NCBI GenBank assembly: GCA_907165275.2
Contig: OU015664.1
Span: 10,192,001-10,256,000 of the forward strand
DNA from: Zygaena filipendulae
Lineage: Eukaryota > Arthropoda > Insecta > Lepidoptera > Zygaenidae
Length of the DNA stretch: 64,000 nucleotides
Direction: 5' to 3'
Position numbers and translations under genes: made by a program. How positions within the stretch are numbered: the first letter of the stretch is position 1; each line of letters opens with the position of its first letter. Below are positions 36,272-48,010 of the stretch, one piece after another. A model generated the notes under the pieces. It was given only the letters and a program-made list of their open reading frames with translations. It had not been told where the DNA came from and made no database searches.

Positions 36272-36470
36272 ATAGCCGTGCACCGCGGTTTCACCCGCTG
36301 TTGTTTCGGAGTTCCCGCGGGAACCGTGATGAATTTTGGGATAAAAAGTACCTTACGTCACTGAGGACTACCGTAGCTTCCTATAAATGAAAGAATTCTC
36401 AAATTTGGTTCAGTAGATCCAGAGATTACCCCCTACAACGTCACAAACTCACAAACTTTACCTCTTTCTA
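36272..36470 (-). mobile_element. Helitron-like copy
   Basis: ATAGCCGTGCACCGCGG (CTAG mutated), GGAGTTCCCGCGGGAAC, then CCTACAACGTCACAAACTC as in the 21.9 kb copy. Confidence 0.55.
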
Positions 36471-37077
36471 ACTACTAAACAGATTTTTAAACAGGCTTAG
36501 GTATTTCCTGAGTCAGTATTTAGGAAGATCTTATCTTGATATTTTACATCAACGAGTATCCAAATTCTGTGAGCGTAGAATAAAATAAGTGAATGAATAA
36601 ATATGAATAAGTATATTTTTATTTCAAGTCTCAATAGAAATTTATATTATTTTTTTAAAAAGCTGAACTGAATAATGGCCAGAAATAAACCAATGAAAAA
36701 AGGGTCAACCACATCGTCAATACAAAGACGTCGGAAACCTTCGGTACCTTAATTATATCCGTAAAACGGAGTCCAGCCTTCGTCAATCGGAACGGCACGC
36801 TCGTGATTTCGGCGTTAGATAGGCCTTGTCAACGGTAAATCTAAGGGACATGACTTCCTCTAATTACTTTTTGGGGAAATAAGAAAATATTTGACCAGCG
36901 AAAGATACGTATACAGTCAACAAATAAAGAAGCTGAACATGTCAGTTAAAATAAAATTACGACCTAAAAATCCGCAGTGATGTGGATAAAAAAAACTGTT
37001 TGGCACCCCTATGGAAAAAATAAATCTTTGTGTAAAACAAATCGTATCTTAACCACTTATGCTCCCTTATGCGTTTG

Positions 37078-37308
37078 TTACACCTTGCAATTTCAGGGTA
37101 CCAATTTAGGGCTCTAAATCGGATACAATTTAGGGTCGGTGAGTGAGAGAGAGAGAGAGCGAGTAATCACACTACACTAAATTGTACCCCAAATCGACCA
37201 CTCTAGGGTACATTTTAATATGGTGTGATCACTCGCTCTCTCTCTCACTCACCGACCCTAAATTGGAACCAAAGCCTTAAATTGGTGCCCTGAAATTGCA
37301 AGGTGTAA
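37078..37308. mobile_element. 231-bp hairpin MITE with GA-rich stem
   Basis: Perfect terminal inverted repeat of 21 bp starting TTACACCTTGCAATTTCAGG, then more pairing segments including GGGTCGGTGAGTGAGAGAG and its complement at 37225-37258. It lies 50 bp before the large palindrome. No clear target duplication. Confidence 0.7.
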
Positions 37309-37357
37309 TAAGCGCTTTAGTCAAGTTGATAATGTAGAATCGTTAATAAGTACATGT

Positions 37358-40300
37358 AGTAGGGGTTTTATTGGTCATTTGGTATAGGGGTACCTTGCAT
37401 TTTTGTCTCAAAGGACGCCGCTTGGAACAGTTGATCCTTGGGTCAAACTAAGCTGATTTAGACCGGGTGACACGAGGAGCCTCCCCTGGGGTGGGCAGGG
37501 GAGGGGGGGAAAGAGTCCATCGCCCGCGTCGCAGACTACGCTCGATTTCTGCCCACATATAGCTACCAGGTCGAGTTTGGTATCGTTTTCATATAAATCG
37601 AGGACGAGGATTTCATTTCTGGAATAAACTTTTTGCCCGTCCATAGAAAAAAACCGAGCAACTGGCAAAAACAAAAAAAAAATAAAAAAATAAAATTCGG
37701 AATATCGTCGCCAAGAATTATACTACGAGTAATTTCACCATATAAAAAATATAGTGTTATAGCCCCTTTAATCTTAAGTGTAAAAAAAATATTTGAATAA
37801 CATCTTTTAAGTATAAGTGTGTTAAAAAAATATTTTACATAGCACGGCGGGACCGAATTTCTTAAATGAAATTTAAAAAATCTCAAATAATTGCTTTAAC
37901 TTTTTGCCCAGACTGCTAGACTGGCATTGTTTTTGAACAACATAATATATGTGACTTAAACATGAACACAAACATAATATTTATTTATTATTTATTCATA
38001 TTTAAATAAAAATTGCACCATTATTGACAGTTTCGACTACATCTGCAATGATCTGTACATTTATAACGCAGTTGCATCTATGTGTACGCTGTACTTAGCA
38101 TTTGCATCTAATTAATCCAATAAGCTAATTAAGACAGGGTGACATGCAGAACCCCCCGCAGCGGATGGGCAGGGGAGGGGGTGGAAAATGCATCATCCGC
38201 GACGCAATCCGCGCTCGATTTTTGCCTCTATATGGCTACTAGGTCAAGTTTGGTGGCGTTTTCGTATAATTCAACGATAAGGGTTTTATTTCTATAATAA
38301 ACCTCTCTATAGAAAAAAACAGAGTAACGGAGAAAAACAAAAAAAATCGGCATATCGTTGCTCAGAATTATCCTATGAGTAATTTCAGTAGGTAATGGTA
38401 TACAAAAAATATTGTAGGTATTGTAGCCCCTTTATTGTAGAATATATAAGTGTTACTACAACATCTTTTAAGTGTAAATGTGTTAAAAAATATTTTGCAT
38501 AGAGCAGCGAGACTGAATTCCTTAACGCGGAATTTAAAAAACAAACCAATTAACTCGTTTTCAAACATTCCCAGTCTAGCAGTCGGAGTAAAATAGTAAA
38601 TTAATTAACAACAGACTTAAACATGAATCAAAGATAATTATTAATTCATTATTTATCAATATTTAAATTAAAAATGCACTTTCATTGACACTTTCCACAA
38701 CACCCGCAAAGCTCTGTTAACTTTAAGTGAATTTTTACGCAGTTGCATTTATCTAGTTGTACACTATTAATTCAAAGCGTGCTCTAGAAGCTAGGAGCAA
38801 CCTAGTCCATACGGGTTCCCGAATTTGCTTTTCACTAACCTATTAGAAGGATCCATATCCTTCTTATATCTTGATGCGGTACAAGAAGTTGTCCCCACGC
38901 ATGTCCTCCTTAGTACACCGCTCAAAGCTAATGTTGATGTAAAGAATCTTATGTCGGCAATATGTTTTCATTGCTTCGATCCTTTTTCGTGAATAATTGT
39001 TTTATTCAGTTGGTCACATCCGTGCAAAAGCCTGATCTGTGATTAACAATTAAACAATGATGCAATCACTGTCGTTGATTCCAAGTTTTGAGTTGAATGT
39101 TAAAAGATAAAAATATGCACTGCTTCCGATCTTTTTGAGATCGGAAGCAGTGCATATACGTCGTATAATCCAAACTATTAGTTAAATTTTATAGGATAGG
39201 TACTGGCTTTAATTACAGTTGGTCTGCTCTGTATTTTAATTTATTATATCCTTTTTTACTTAGGTACTTGTCATACATAGCAGTGGCAATTGATGTTTCT
39301 AGTTTTGGGTAAGCTCGAGGGCTGGGTAATATCCCCTTGTATTTCCAATTTGAAACCCTCAGTAGCTGTTAGATATGCACATCATGGTTTCAAAGATACT
39401 CTTTTTTCCTTTACCGCAAAAAAAAATCACAACCAGTAAAGGCGGGAAACATTGCTGTTACTTCTGCTTTCTCAGGTTCTATGGAAGAAAATTTAAGTAG
39501 GTATAGGAATTAGAAGCTGCAATACCATGACAGAAGAAAGCGCGCTATAAAAAATATTTTCCACATACTTATACTTAAAAGATGTTGTATTTAGTATTTT
39601 TTTTTATATTTTAGAATGAGGGACTAATTTTTTGTTTACTGAAATTACTTGTGGTATAATTTTGAGCGAGGATATTCCGAATTTAATTTTGTTTATTTTT
39701 TCTTTTACCTGTTACTCGGTTATTTTCTATGGATAGGCAAAGGTTTATTCCAGAAGTAAAATCCTCGTCCTCGAATTATACGAAAACGACACCAAACTCG
39801 ACCTAGTAGCCATATAGAGGCAAAAATCGAGCGCGGATTGCGTCGCGGACGATGCATTTTCCACCACCTCCCCTGCCCACCCGCTGGGGGGGGTTCCGCA
39901 TGTCACCCTGTCTTAATTAACTTATTGGATTAATTAGATGCAAATGCCAAGTACAGCGTAGACATAGATGTAACTGCGTTATAAGTGTACAGATCTTTGC
40001 AGATGTAGTCGAAACTGTCAATAATGGTGCAATTTTTATTTACATAAGAATAAATAATAAATTAATATTATGTTTGTGTTCATATTTAAGTCACATATAT
40101 TATTTTGTTTAAAAACAATGCCAGTCTAGCAGTCTGGGCGAAATGTTAAAGCAAATATTTGAGTTTTTTTAAATTTCGTTTAAGAAATTCGGTCCCGCCG
40201 TGCTATGTAAAATATTTTTTTTAACACACTTATACTTAAAAGATGTTTTTCAAATATTTTTTTTTACATTTAAGAATAAAGGGGCTATAACACTATATTT

Positions 40301-40677
40301 TTTATATGGTGAAATTACTCGTAGTATAATTCTTAGCGACGATATTCCGAATTTTATTTTTTATTTTTTTTTGTTTTTGCCAGTTGCTCGGTTTTTTTCT
40401 ATGGACGGGCAGAAAGTTTATTCCAGAAATGAAATCCTCGTCCTCGATTTATATGAAAACGATACCAAACTTGACCTAGTAGCTATATGTGGGCAGAAAT
40501 CGAGCGCAGACTGCAACGCGGGCGAAGCACTCTTCACCCCCCTCCCCTGGGCAAGGGAGGGGGGGTACCTCGTGTCACCCGGTCTAAATCAGCTTAGTTT
40601 AACCCAAGGATCAACTGTTCCAAGCGGCGTCCTTTGATACAAAAGTGTCAAGGTTGCGACCAATAAAACCCCCACTA
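37358..40677. repeat. 3.3-kb imperfect palindrome with tandem-unit arms (foldback-like element)
   Basis: Left arm 37358-38490 and right arm 39540-40677 are inverted copies of each other, with outer ends AGTAGGGGTTTTATTGG and AGTGGGGGTTTTATTGG (reverse strand). Each arm is two diverged tandem units of about 690 bp. On the left these are about 37450-38130 and 38135-38790; on the right the inner unit is truncated at about 39540. Each unit contains a G/C-rich block (GGGCAGGGGAGGGGG) and an AT-rich block ending near GTTGCATCTA. The spacer (about 38.8-39.5 kb) is unrelated. Tandem repeats inside long inverted arms recall Foldback elements. ATGT lies close outside both ends, but a target duplication is not proven. 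Confidence 0.7.
39113..39157. repeat. perfect 20-bp-stem hairpin in the palindrome spacer
   Basis: Arms 39113-39132 and 39138-39157 are perfect complements with a 5-nt loop (TTTTG). It lies about 120 bp from the midpoint of the large palindrome. Confidence 0.7.
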
Positions 40678-40856
40678 ATGTAAAACTGAAGAACGGATTC
40701 GTTATGTCACGTGGTAACGCAAAACTAGACTTTTTATTGAGCGATTTTACGTGACCACGTGACGTGACAATTCGTTCCTTGGTTTTCTATGCGTTAATGT
40801 TAATAGATGGTCAAATAAGCTGAGGGGGATGGTGTCATTGTGAAAACAGATATTTA

Positions 40857-41059
40857 TCCTACTAATATTATAAATGTGAAAGTGTGGATGTTTGGATGTT
40901 TGTTACTCAATCACGCAAAAACGGCCGAACGGATTTGGATGAAATTTGGCATGCCCGTTGTCAGGAGCACGGAGAAGGACATAGAGTACCTACTTTTTAT
41001 CCCGGAATTCCCGCGGGAACTCCGAAATTACCGCGGGTGAAACCGCGGGGCACAGCTAG
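40857..41059 (+). mobile_element. near-intact Helitron-like S1 copy (203 bp)
   Basis: A|TCCTACTAATATTATAAAT start; hairpin CCGCGGGTGAAACCGCGG, then GGCACAG and CTAG|T. Flanked by A and T as in Helitron insertions. Good reference copy for S1. Confidence 0.75.
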
Positions 41060-41286
41060 TAATACAATATAAAAAATAAAATATTGTAACACCAGTAAAG
41101 CTATCAAAGAAAAAGGCCGTATTGTAGTTACTGACTGTACATTTATCTATATAAAATGATTCAGCGTAATTAAACCTTTAATCTTTGGGCATCTGTACCT
41201 TTTCACTTCTTAGAAGAATTATTAATTATTTTTGGTCCGATTATCTATTTATACCCGCTAGCGATAAGTATCTGAGGTAGTCATTA

Positions 41287-41526
41287 TTTTTTTTATGTCA
41301 TAGGGGGTAAGTGGTACACCTGATGGTAAGTGATTACCGCCGCCCATGGACATCTGTGACATGAGAAGGCATGCAGGTGCGTTGCCGACCTGAAATGGGG
41401 ATGGGAACTGACTTTCAAGTGGGGCTGCCGGAACACACCGTTAGGTGCTTGGCGACAGATTTGCAACTTGAAGGTGGTAGCTAGCCAGTCGGGCACTAGA
41501 GAGCGCCCTACCACCATGCTATTGTT
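41287..41526 (-). mobile_element. non-LTR retroposon 3' end, second copy
   Basis: Same family as 45410-45663, about 90 percent alike by eye, with a shorter A tail and a small deletion after the CATAGGGGG motif. Confidence 0.6.
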
Positions 41527-41565
41527 TCCTCACCATGTTTTTCTTCAACGACAGCTCAAGCTCAT

Positions 41566-41634
41566 TATTAGGGTTTGAACCTATACACCTTGCGGCGTTT
41601 AATCCGAACGCACCAACCATTGAGCTATCATCGC
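41566..41634 (-). mobile_element. tRNA-like SINE head
   Basis: Minus strand GATAGCTCAATGGTTGGTGC (box A) and ATAGGTTCAAACCC (box B) at normal spacing; the ends do not pair. Confidence 0.5.
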
Positions 41635-41659
41635 TTTAAAATTTACTGACAATGTCCTC

Positions 41660-41782
41660 TATTTACCTATACCTAACCTGATGTTAAGTGACTGTGTAGT
41701 CGAAGATTGTGAACACACCTAGCCTGGGCCATGGGAACTGGCTTTCGAGCGATGCCGCCGAGACACAACTTTACCCTGATTT
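41660..41782 (-). mobile_element. retroposon 3' end fragment, diverged
   Basis: Shares GTCGAAGATTGT and ACACCTAGCCTG with the 590-772 fragment and GGGAACTGGCTTTC with the full copies. Confidence 0.4.
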
Positions 41783-41806
41783 TAGATATTCAATATGTAT
41801 TATATA

Positions 41807-42114
41807 CTAGCTGTACCCCGCGGTTTCACCCGCATGAAAGGTTTTTATACAACTTTTTTTCCCGACATCCGATTTCAATGAAACAAAGCCTATATGTAGC
41901 TCCAGGCTAAGCTTAATCTGCCTGTGAAAACCGCATGACAATCGGTTCAGTAGATGCGGAGATTATCGCGAACAGACAGACAGACAGACAGACAAAAAAG
42001 AATTTTAAAAACTTTTTTATGGGCTTGGTTACTCTTCTTTTATCACCCCTCTCAATTTTAGGTAAAAATATTCAATTTACAGAATCGCGTATTCTACTCT
42101 TTTATTATAGTATA
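41807..42114 (-). mobile_element. Helitron-like S4 copy with (GACA)n
   Basis: CTAG at 41807-41810, CCGCGGTTTCACCCGC; a GACA array at about 41974-41994; ends ATTCTACTCTTTTATTA. Confidence 0.65.
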
Positions 42115-43022
42115 GTATTATATATATTTATAAAATAATATTTAAAAAAAGTGTTTGAAAAAAGTATTAATTTTTTAATACTTAATACTTTTGTACTGTA
42201 TTAGCTGTCAGGAGACCGAATGATATTACCTGAACATGACTTAAAAACGTCACAAATGTTTCTGGTTTTCTTTTAGTCTTGACTCTGGTTCAAATATGGT
42301 CAAAGTTTAATCAAAAATACATTGACATATACATACATAAATATTATAACATATTACTAATAATATATAACCAATATGTAAATATTAAGATGAGACGATT
42401 TAAAAAATTTTGATTTTTTAAAGGTATTTTTTTCGTTATGAAATAACGTGATACTGATAGGTCTTTTGGCAGGTTAAGTACCAGTAGTGCATACTTTGTT
42501 TAGTTAGGGACTATAATTTGCTTTGTATAGGCGATGCGGTGGTCCAAGTATCATCACAACCATAATAAAATTACAAATAGTTCACAAACCATAAATGGAA
42601 TCATCGTTCGTTTAACAAACTCGAATCCACACCGGCTGACTACCTTTTCTGAATTCCTAACTAAATTCGTTCAGTAAAGCATTGGTTTTATCATAAGTGC
42701 TTACCAAAGACAAACTAAGCATCGCCAGGTAAAGACTCGACAGGAATGTAATTCGAATCGGCGAATCGAGCCGGTGCAAATCGAATCTTTTAGTCGTTAC
42801 TCAAACGAGTCACGTATCTAACCAATGTAATCCAGACCAGTGTTATCATTTTTCTCTTACTCAATAATATATTATTCAGCAGACGGTTACGATGGTTACG
42901 TGGTATAATACATAATAATTGTATTTTCATTGAATTATTGTAGGCACATCGCGTGTTTGAGCGTTAAGTATGGTATTATGATATCTACTTACTAGTTTTC
43001 CGCCCCGGCCTCGGTTACACTA

Positions 43023-43237
43023 TCCTACTAATATTATAAACGCGAAAGTTTGTAAGAATGTATCGATGGATGGATGGATGTTTGTTAATCTTTCACGGAA
43101 AAACTACTGGATGGATTTAAATGAAACTTTACAATTATATAGCTTATACATCAGATTAACACATAGGGTATTGTTTATCCCGGAATTCCCGCGGGAACTC
43201 TGAAATTAACGCGAGTGAAACCGCGGGACACAACTAG
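43023..43237 (+). mobile_element. Helitron-like S1 copy
   Basis: A|TCCTACTAATATTATAAAC start; CTAG|T at 43234-43237. Confidence 0.7.
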
Positions 43238-43395
43238 TCGTCCATATTTATCTTTTGACAGAACTCTTTCGGAAACTCCACACCGAGATTGAAAGAACCT
43301 TAGAGTTTTTTGGCGGGAATCCAAGATGGCGGTTCGGTCATTTATTTTCATGTCAATACGAGATGGTTAAAATTGTTATTTGTGATAGGTACATG

Positions 43396-43532
43396 GGGCC
43401 GAAACAAATTTTTGTTCCCCGAGGATGTGATTTTGAATTCCGAGCAAAGCGAAGGATTCTAAAGTAGAATCCTGAGCGTAGCGAAGAATTCAATATACGC
43501 CACCCGAGAACAAAATATTTTGGCCCCCAGTG
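43396..43532. repeat. imperfect hairpin element with GAAGGATTCT core
   Basis: GGGGCCGAAACAAATTTTTG at the left is mirrored by AACAAAATATTTTGGCCCC at the right. AAGGATTCTAAAGTAGAATCCT forms the tip. Confidence 0.55.
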
Positions 43533-43901
43533 ACTCGACACTATTTTTCATCACACATGTGAGAAAAAATACATTTAACCTAACCTAACTTATCTACAGA
43601 AGCATGAACGCGGACCAATCAGGAAGGAGAAAGTAAAAGTCCTATGGGGACAAATATTTATTTTGTGGGGCCAGATGACCTTTTCATCACACCATGTTCT
43701 AAAAAGGTTTCACCGATTGCGATGAGAAAATACCGTGTACCTCATAAGTTAAACTATATGCAAAGCAACTGCGAAAATCCAGTTTAACTCCGTTTAGCAA
43801 TTTTGCGTGATAAGCGCACTAACATATCTACTGAGTAGGTACTGATATATAAATTAAAAAAATGGAATTTAGTCATTTTTTTAACAGATGTTATCTTACA
43901 A

Positions 43902-44192
43902 TGGGCATGTTGACTAATTTTTTTTAGCCTGTATTGTAGAAATATTAGACACGTATTTTTTATTTTTTTACATAATCAAAAAATAACGGCGATACATTGA
44001 GTTGAAATTTCGCGTGACGTCACTATTCAGACAGTTTGTACGGCAGTTTTAGCGGTTAGTGACGTCACGACCCCCTCACTCTGTATATTTTAACTTATTT
44101 GAAAAAGCAAAAATACGTGTCTATTGTTTTTTTTATTTTCTAACTGACGGACCAATTAGAATTTTGATTTTCAAAAGTAGTCAACATCCCCA
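43902..44192 (+). mobile_element. CRE-bearing MITE, copy F, with internal deletion
   Basis: Both termini present; CREs at 44014-44023 and 44059-44068. The TTTAATGCGCTTTATC segment present in other copies is missing. Confidence 0.7.
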
Positions 44193-45101
44193 TTAGATTT
44201 ATCTCATAAAACGAGGTTCAACAGGGCAATTACTATGTAACTTTTGTTGCTATCATATTTCAGTTTCAATCAGAAAAATTGCGGTTTTGTGATTGATTAA
44301 TCATGTTTTGACAGCTTCAACTTTTGAAATATGTTTATTTTGGTTGATCGCTAGATATTGTAGGTGTTAAAACGTGTAAATTGTAATCGCGAAAACCGCC
44401 ACGTTTTTGATAGAAACGTTATACGAAATTTTAGTTTGTATAAAAAAAAATCATCAAACAGCAAACTTACTTTTTGGCGTAATTATTAGGGTCCCTGTAT
44501 AGAATACTAAAACCTAACGAACTCCCAGAAGTCGTCATGAAAAAGCAACTTAATTGAATACATAAACTTTTGGCACGTCAAAATTGTCGCCCGGCGAAGT
44601 CGGCTGGAGTCGTTAGCTTAAAAAAAAAAAAAACAAACAGAAGCATAGACAATAGAAACGTCACGATGCTGCTGGCACAGTATACCGGATACAATGCCAA
44701 ACTGCGTAAGTAGGGGGATGTAGAAAACATTTGTGTCGTTTCACGGTACGCAAGCATTTCGCATTTCCAGTGTTGTACAAAAGCACTTTGATTTTTTTAA
44801 TACAGTTGCTCAAAAAGTGGCGTATTGCAGGGACGTTTAGCGTTCGGGATGTGGGCTATTACATACTCGAGCTTTTTGTTTACCTTTCCCGAACTCGTGC
44901 GTTCTCTTTGCCAACTGTCAAAAATGGCGACACGACTTTGACACACTTTTTGCATTGCGAAACGTAGGTTTCGCATTACTGATACGACTAGCGCCATCTC
45001 TTGATCACAGTTGGAACTTAGTTGAGTTTGTTGTGTTTTTGATATTTTATTAAATTGCTTAATTTTTTCGTAACTGTATTAAAAATAGTTGTTCAGTACA
45101 C

Positions 45102-45215
45102 GTGCGGAACCGTCATTGCAACTAGTTCCGACTGTCAACCCTCACCTTCGGCTGCGCCTCGGCTCGGGTAGACATTTGTCGGAACTCTTTGCAATGACAG
45201 GCTTTCCGCACTTAT
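45102..45215. repeat. 114-bp hairpin element
   Basis: GTGCGGAA...GTCATTGCAA...AGTTCCGAC on the left is mirrored by GTCGGAACT...TTGCAATGAC...TTCCGCAC on the right, around a GC-rich loop. MITE-like. Confidence 0.6.
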
Positions 45216-45409
45216 AATGAAATATACTATTTGCGTATAGATAGGTACCTTCCTACTTTCTCCGTTTTAAGTTTTAATGACGACTTACACAGCTTACATG
45301 ACTTCTTTCACGTGGCTGACTTACGCTTAGATACATGACTTCTTTCACGTGGCTATACACAGATTTGTTTTTTATTTGTGTAACTTTTGCTGTACAATCC
45401 CTATTAATA

Positions 45410-45663
45410 ATTTTTTTTTTTATGTCATAGGGGGCAAACGGGCAAGTGGTACACCTGATAGTAAGTGATTACCGCCGCCCATGGACATCTGCAACACCAG
45501 AAGGCATGCAGGTGCGTTGCCGACCTGGAATGGGGATGGGATGGGAACTGGCTTTCAAGTGGGGCTGCCGGAACACACCGTTAGGTGCTCGGCGACAGAT
45601 TTGCAACTTGAAGGTGGTAGCTAGCCAGCCGGGCACTAGAGAGCGCCCTACCACCATGCTATG
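45410..45663 (-). mobile_element. non-LTR retroposon 3' end with A tail
   Basis: On the minus strand it ends GTTTGCCCCCTATGACATAA plus a run of A. Includes GGGCGGCGGTAATCACTTAC and GCACCTAACGGTGTGTTCCG. Apparent ORFs on both strands are repeat sequence. Confidence 0.6.
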
Positions 45664-45779
45664 GAAACTAATGTGAAAGAAACTTTGTTTGACTATCTGT
45701 CTGTCTGTTATGCTTTCACGCCTTAACGGCTTAAGCTTTGATTAAGCGTTAGGTACAATGAAGGAAAAATTATTCGATA

Positions 45780-45986
45780 CTAGCTGTGCCCCGCGGTTTC
45801 ACCCGCGGTAATTTCGGAGTTCCCGCAGGGATTCCGCGATAAAAAGTATCCTATGTCCTTCTCTGTACTCCTGACAACGTGCATGCCAAATTTTATCCAT
45901 ATCCGTTTCGCCGTTTTTGCGTAATTGAGTAACAAACATCCAAACATCTAAACATCCACACTTTCACATTTATAATATTAGTAGGA
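45780..45986 (-). mobile_element. near-intact Helitron-like S1 copy (207 bp)
   Basis: CTAG at 45780-45783, perfect hairpin, ends TTTATAATATTAGTAGGA|T; A/T flanks on both sides. Confidence 0.75.
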
Positions 45987-45987
45987 T

Positions 45988-46130
45988 TATTTATTTATTT
46001 ATTGGCACACCAACTGCTTACAGGCAAAGCATTATATTAATAACTAATTATAGGTAAACTAAGACAAGCCTATTTGCTAATAATAAGTGTGAAACAACAT
46101 TCGCAATTTAGTAGGTAACAGATTTGCAAC
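45988..46130 (-). mobile_element. retroposon 3' tail, second copy
   Basis: Same family as 33033-33172. Its TAAA tail abuts the Helitron-like copy at 45780-45986. Confidence 0.55.
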
Positions 46131-46671
46131 ATACTTTTTCCTTTACCTTTTTTTTTAACATAGGTAGGTAGGTACGTAGTACAATTAAAGCAGCAATTCA
46201 AGAGTCGAACCAAGACTTCACTACGGGGGGCATGGCTGCAGCATCAGACGCCTCCATCGCGATACATTGTCAGCATTTATATCAATATCCAATGAATGGA
46301 TTATGATTGCAACTGACTCAATTACCTAACCTAATGAAATAAATATTGATTTAAGAATATTTTAGAATTATCCTAACTCTCGTTAAAAAAGAAAATTTGC
46401 TAATGGACCGTGGACCTCAGCTGACCACTGAAGACATATCCGGTAACTGATGTGGACATCCTGCGGTGACGTGTACACGGTATTGGCAGAGCGAGCGGGG
46501 CCGCGTGCCAAACAACAGCTATCGCCGTCCAACAATAAACCGTATTAGCTGATGACAATTTTCGATTGATACAATGTCTATTGCAACATAATTTTGCAAT
46601 CGCCTGATTGAAACTTTTACTACATCATATCAACTGAACTCTTACCTATTACGTTTATGAAAAGTTTTGGT

Positions 46672-46905
46672 TATTTGTTTTTGGGGCTCCGTAACCAAAG
46701 GGTAAAACCGTATTACTAAGACTTGGCTGTCCGTCCGTACATCCGTCTGTACGTCTGTCAGTAAAAAAAATATATATATTAAAATAAAATGAATACCTAT
46801 TTAAGGGGGGCTCCCAAACAACATACTTGATTTTTTTGCTGTTGTTAAAAGGTAAATAGTACATACGGAACCGAGTCCGACTCGCACATGGCCGGTTTTT
46901 CTTTT
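46672..46905 (-). repeat. reverse copy of the GGGTTCCGTAC repeat
   Basis: Starts GGGGCTCCGTAACCAAAGGG and ends CCGACTCGCACATGGCCGGT; the middle is shortened relative to 20892-21278. Confidence 0.6.
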
Positions 46906-47117
46906 TTGTAATGAATAAATAAACTCAAAACTACTTAACCGAGTTTCATAGAGTCATTTTAATTCCGGAATTTCTATGGATTAGTATTGTTGTGAATACT
47001 AAACGAGCTTCGTTTTTATTCGGCAAAAAAATGAATTATTTTTTATTTAGACTAAGCTATTGCCGGCCCTCCTAAGCAAAGTTTGACACATAACGCTACA
47101 TTAAGGATACCTTACGT

Positions 47118-47236
47118 TTTTAACCGACTTCCAAAAAGGAGGAGGTTCTATGTTCGATTGTATGTATGTTTTTTTTTTTTTTTTTTTTTATGTATGTTCA
47201 CCGATTACTCGAAGACGGTTGGATCGATTTGAAAAA
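47118..47236 (+). repeat. repeat start with AACCGACTTCC motif and T-rich tract
   Basis: AACCGACTTCCAAAAAGGAG followed by GTATGTATG and a T18-type tract; the same 28-bp start recurs at 55519-55570. Common interspersed motif, class not assigned. Confidence 0.5.
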
Positions 47237-47765
47237 TTCTTTTTGTGTTTGAAAGGGTATACTCCCAATTAGGTCCCATTGCCACCAAGTTGGGATCTGA
47301 TGATGGGATCTTGGAGAAATCGAGGGAACTCTTCAAAAATTATAGGCACACCTATAGCGATTTGGGTATTTTTGATAGTAAATCGTTCATTTGCTTTCGG
47401 AAAGCAAAATTTGAAGAAGTGGAACTGATGATGAAGACCACAGGTGGTCATCGGAACAACTCAAAAATAATACGTATTTCACGGGTTCCGATTGAAGCGA
47501 TTTCGAAAATTGATTTTTTGTTTGAAAAGGGATACTCCCAAATTGATTCCATTGTCACCAAGTCGAAATCTGATGATGAGATCTTGGAGTAATCGAGGGA
47601 ACTCTTCAAAAATTATGAGAACACTTATAGCGATTTTTGTATATTTCATAGTAAAACGTTTCTTTGCTTTCGGAAAGCAAAATTTGAAGAAGAGGAACTG
47701 ATGATGAAGACCACACATGGTCATCGGAACTACTCAATAATAGGTATTTCACGGGTTCCGAATCG
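47237..47765 (+). repeat. tandem duplication, two units of 273 bp, frame largely open
   Basis: The units start at about 47259 and 47532. The period is exactly 91 codons, so one frame runs through both units with a single stop at 47590-47592. Both copies read YSQ..., SDDxILE, SRELFKNY, CFRKAKFEE and MMKTTxGHRN. A shorter third piece follows to about 47860. I do not recognise a domain. Confidence 0.55.
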
Positions 47766-48010
47766 TTAACTTTAATATGGTTTCTAAACAATTTATGCCC
47801 GTCACAATGTATATGGTGAAGTGGAACTGATGGTGATGTACTAGGAGAACTCCTCAACAATTAACGTCCCTGCGTCGGGAAAAGCAATATTTTGTAAAAG
47901 GTGATGAGCAGTTGACATTAGGCTATTGTAACTTAGAGAAATTACGAACTAAGTCACTTAAAAGTGAGAAATAAACAAAATTTTAACAAAAAAATTAAAA
48001 CCGACTTCCA

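Noticed and set aside
40200..40637. 145-codon frame as a gene
   Set aside because: Lies in the palindrome arm and is only partly kept in the sister units; treated as repeat, though noted.
45446..45676. 76-codon frame and its antisense
   Set aside because: Both lie inside the retroposon 3' end.
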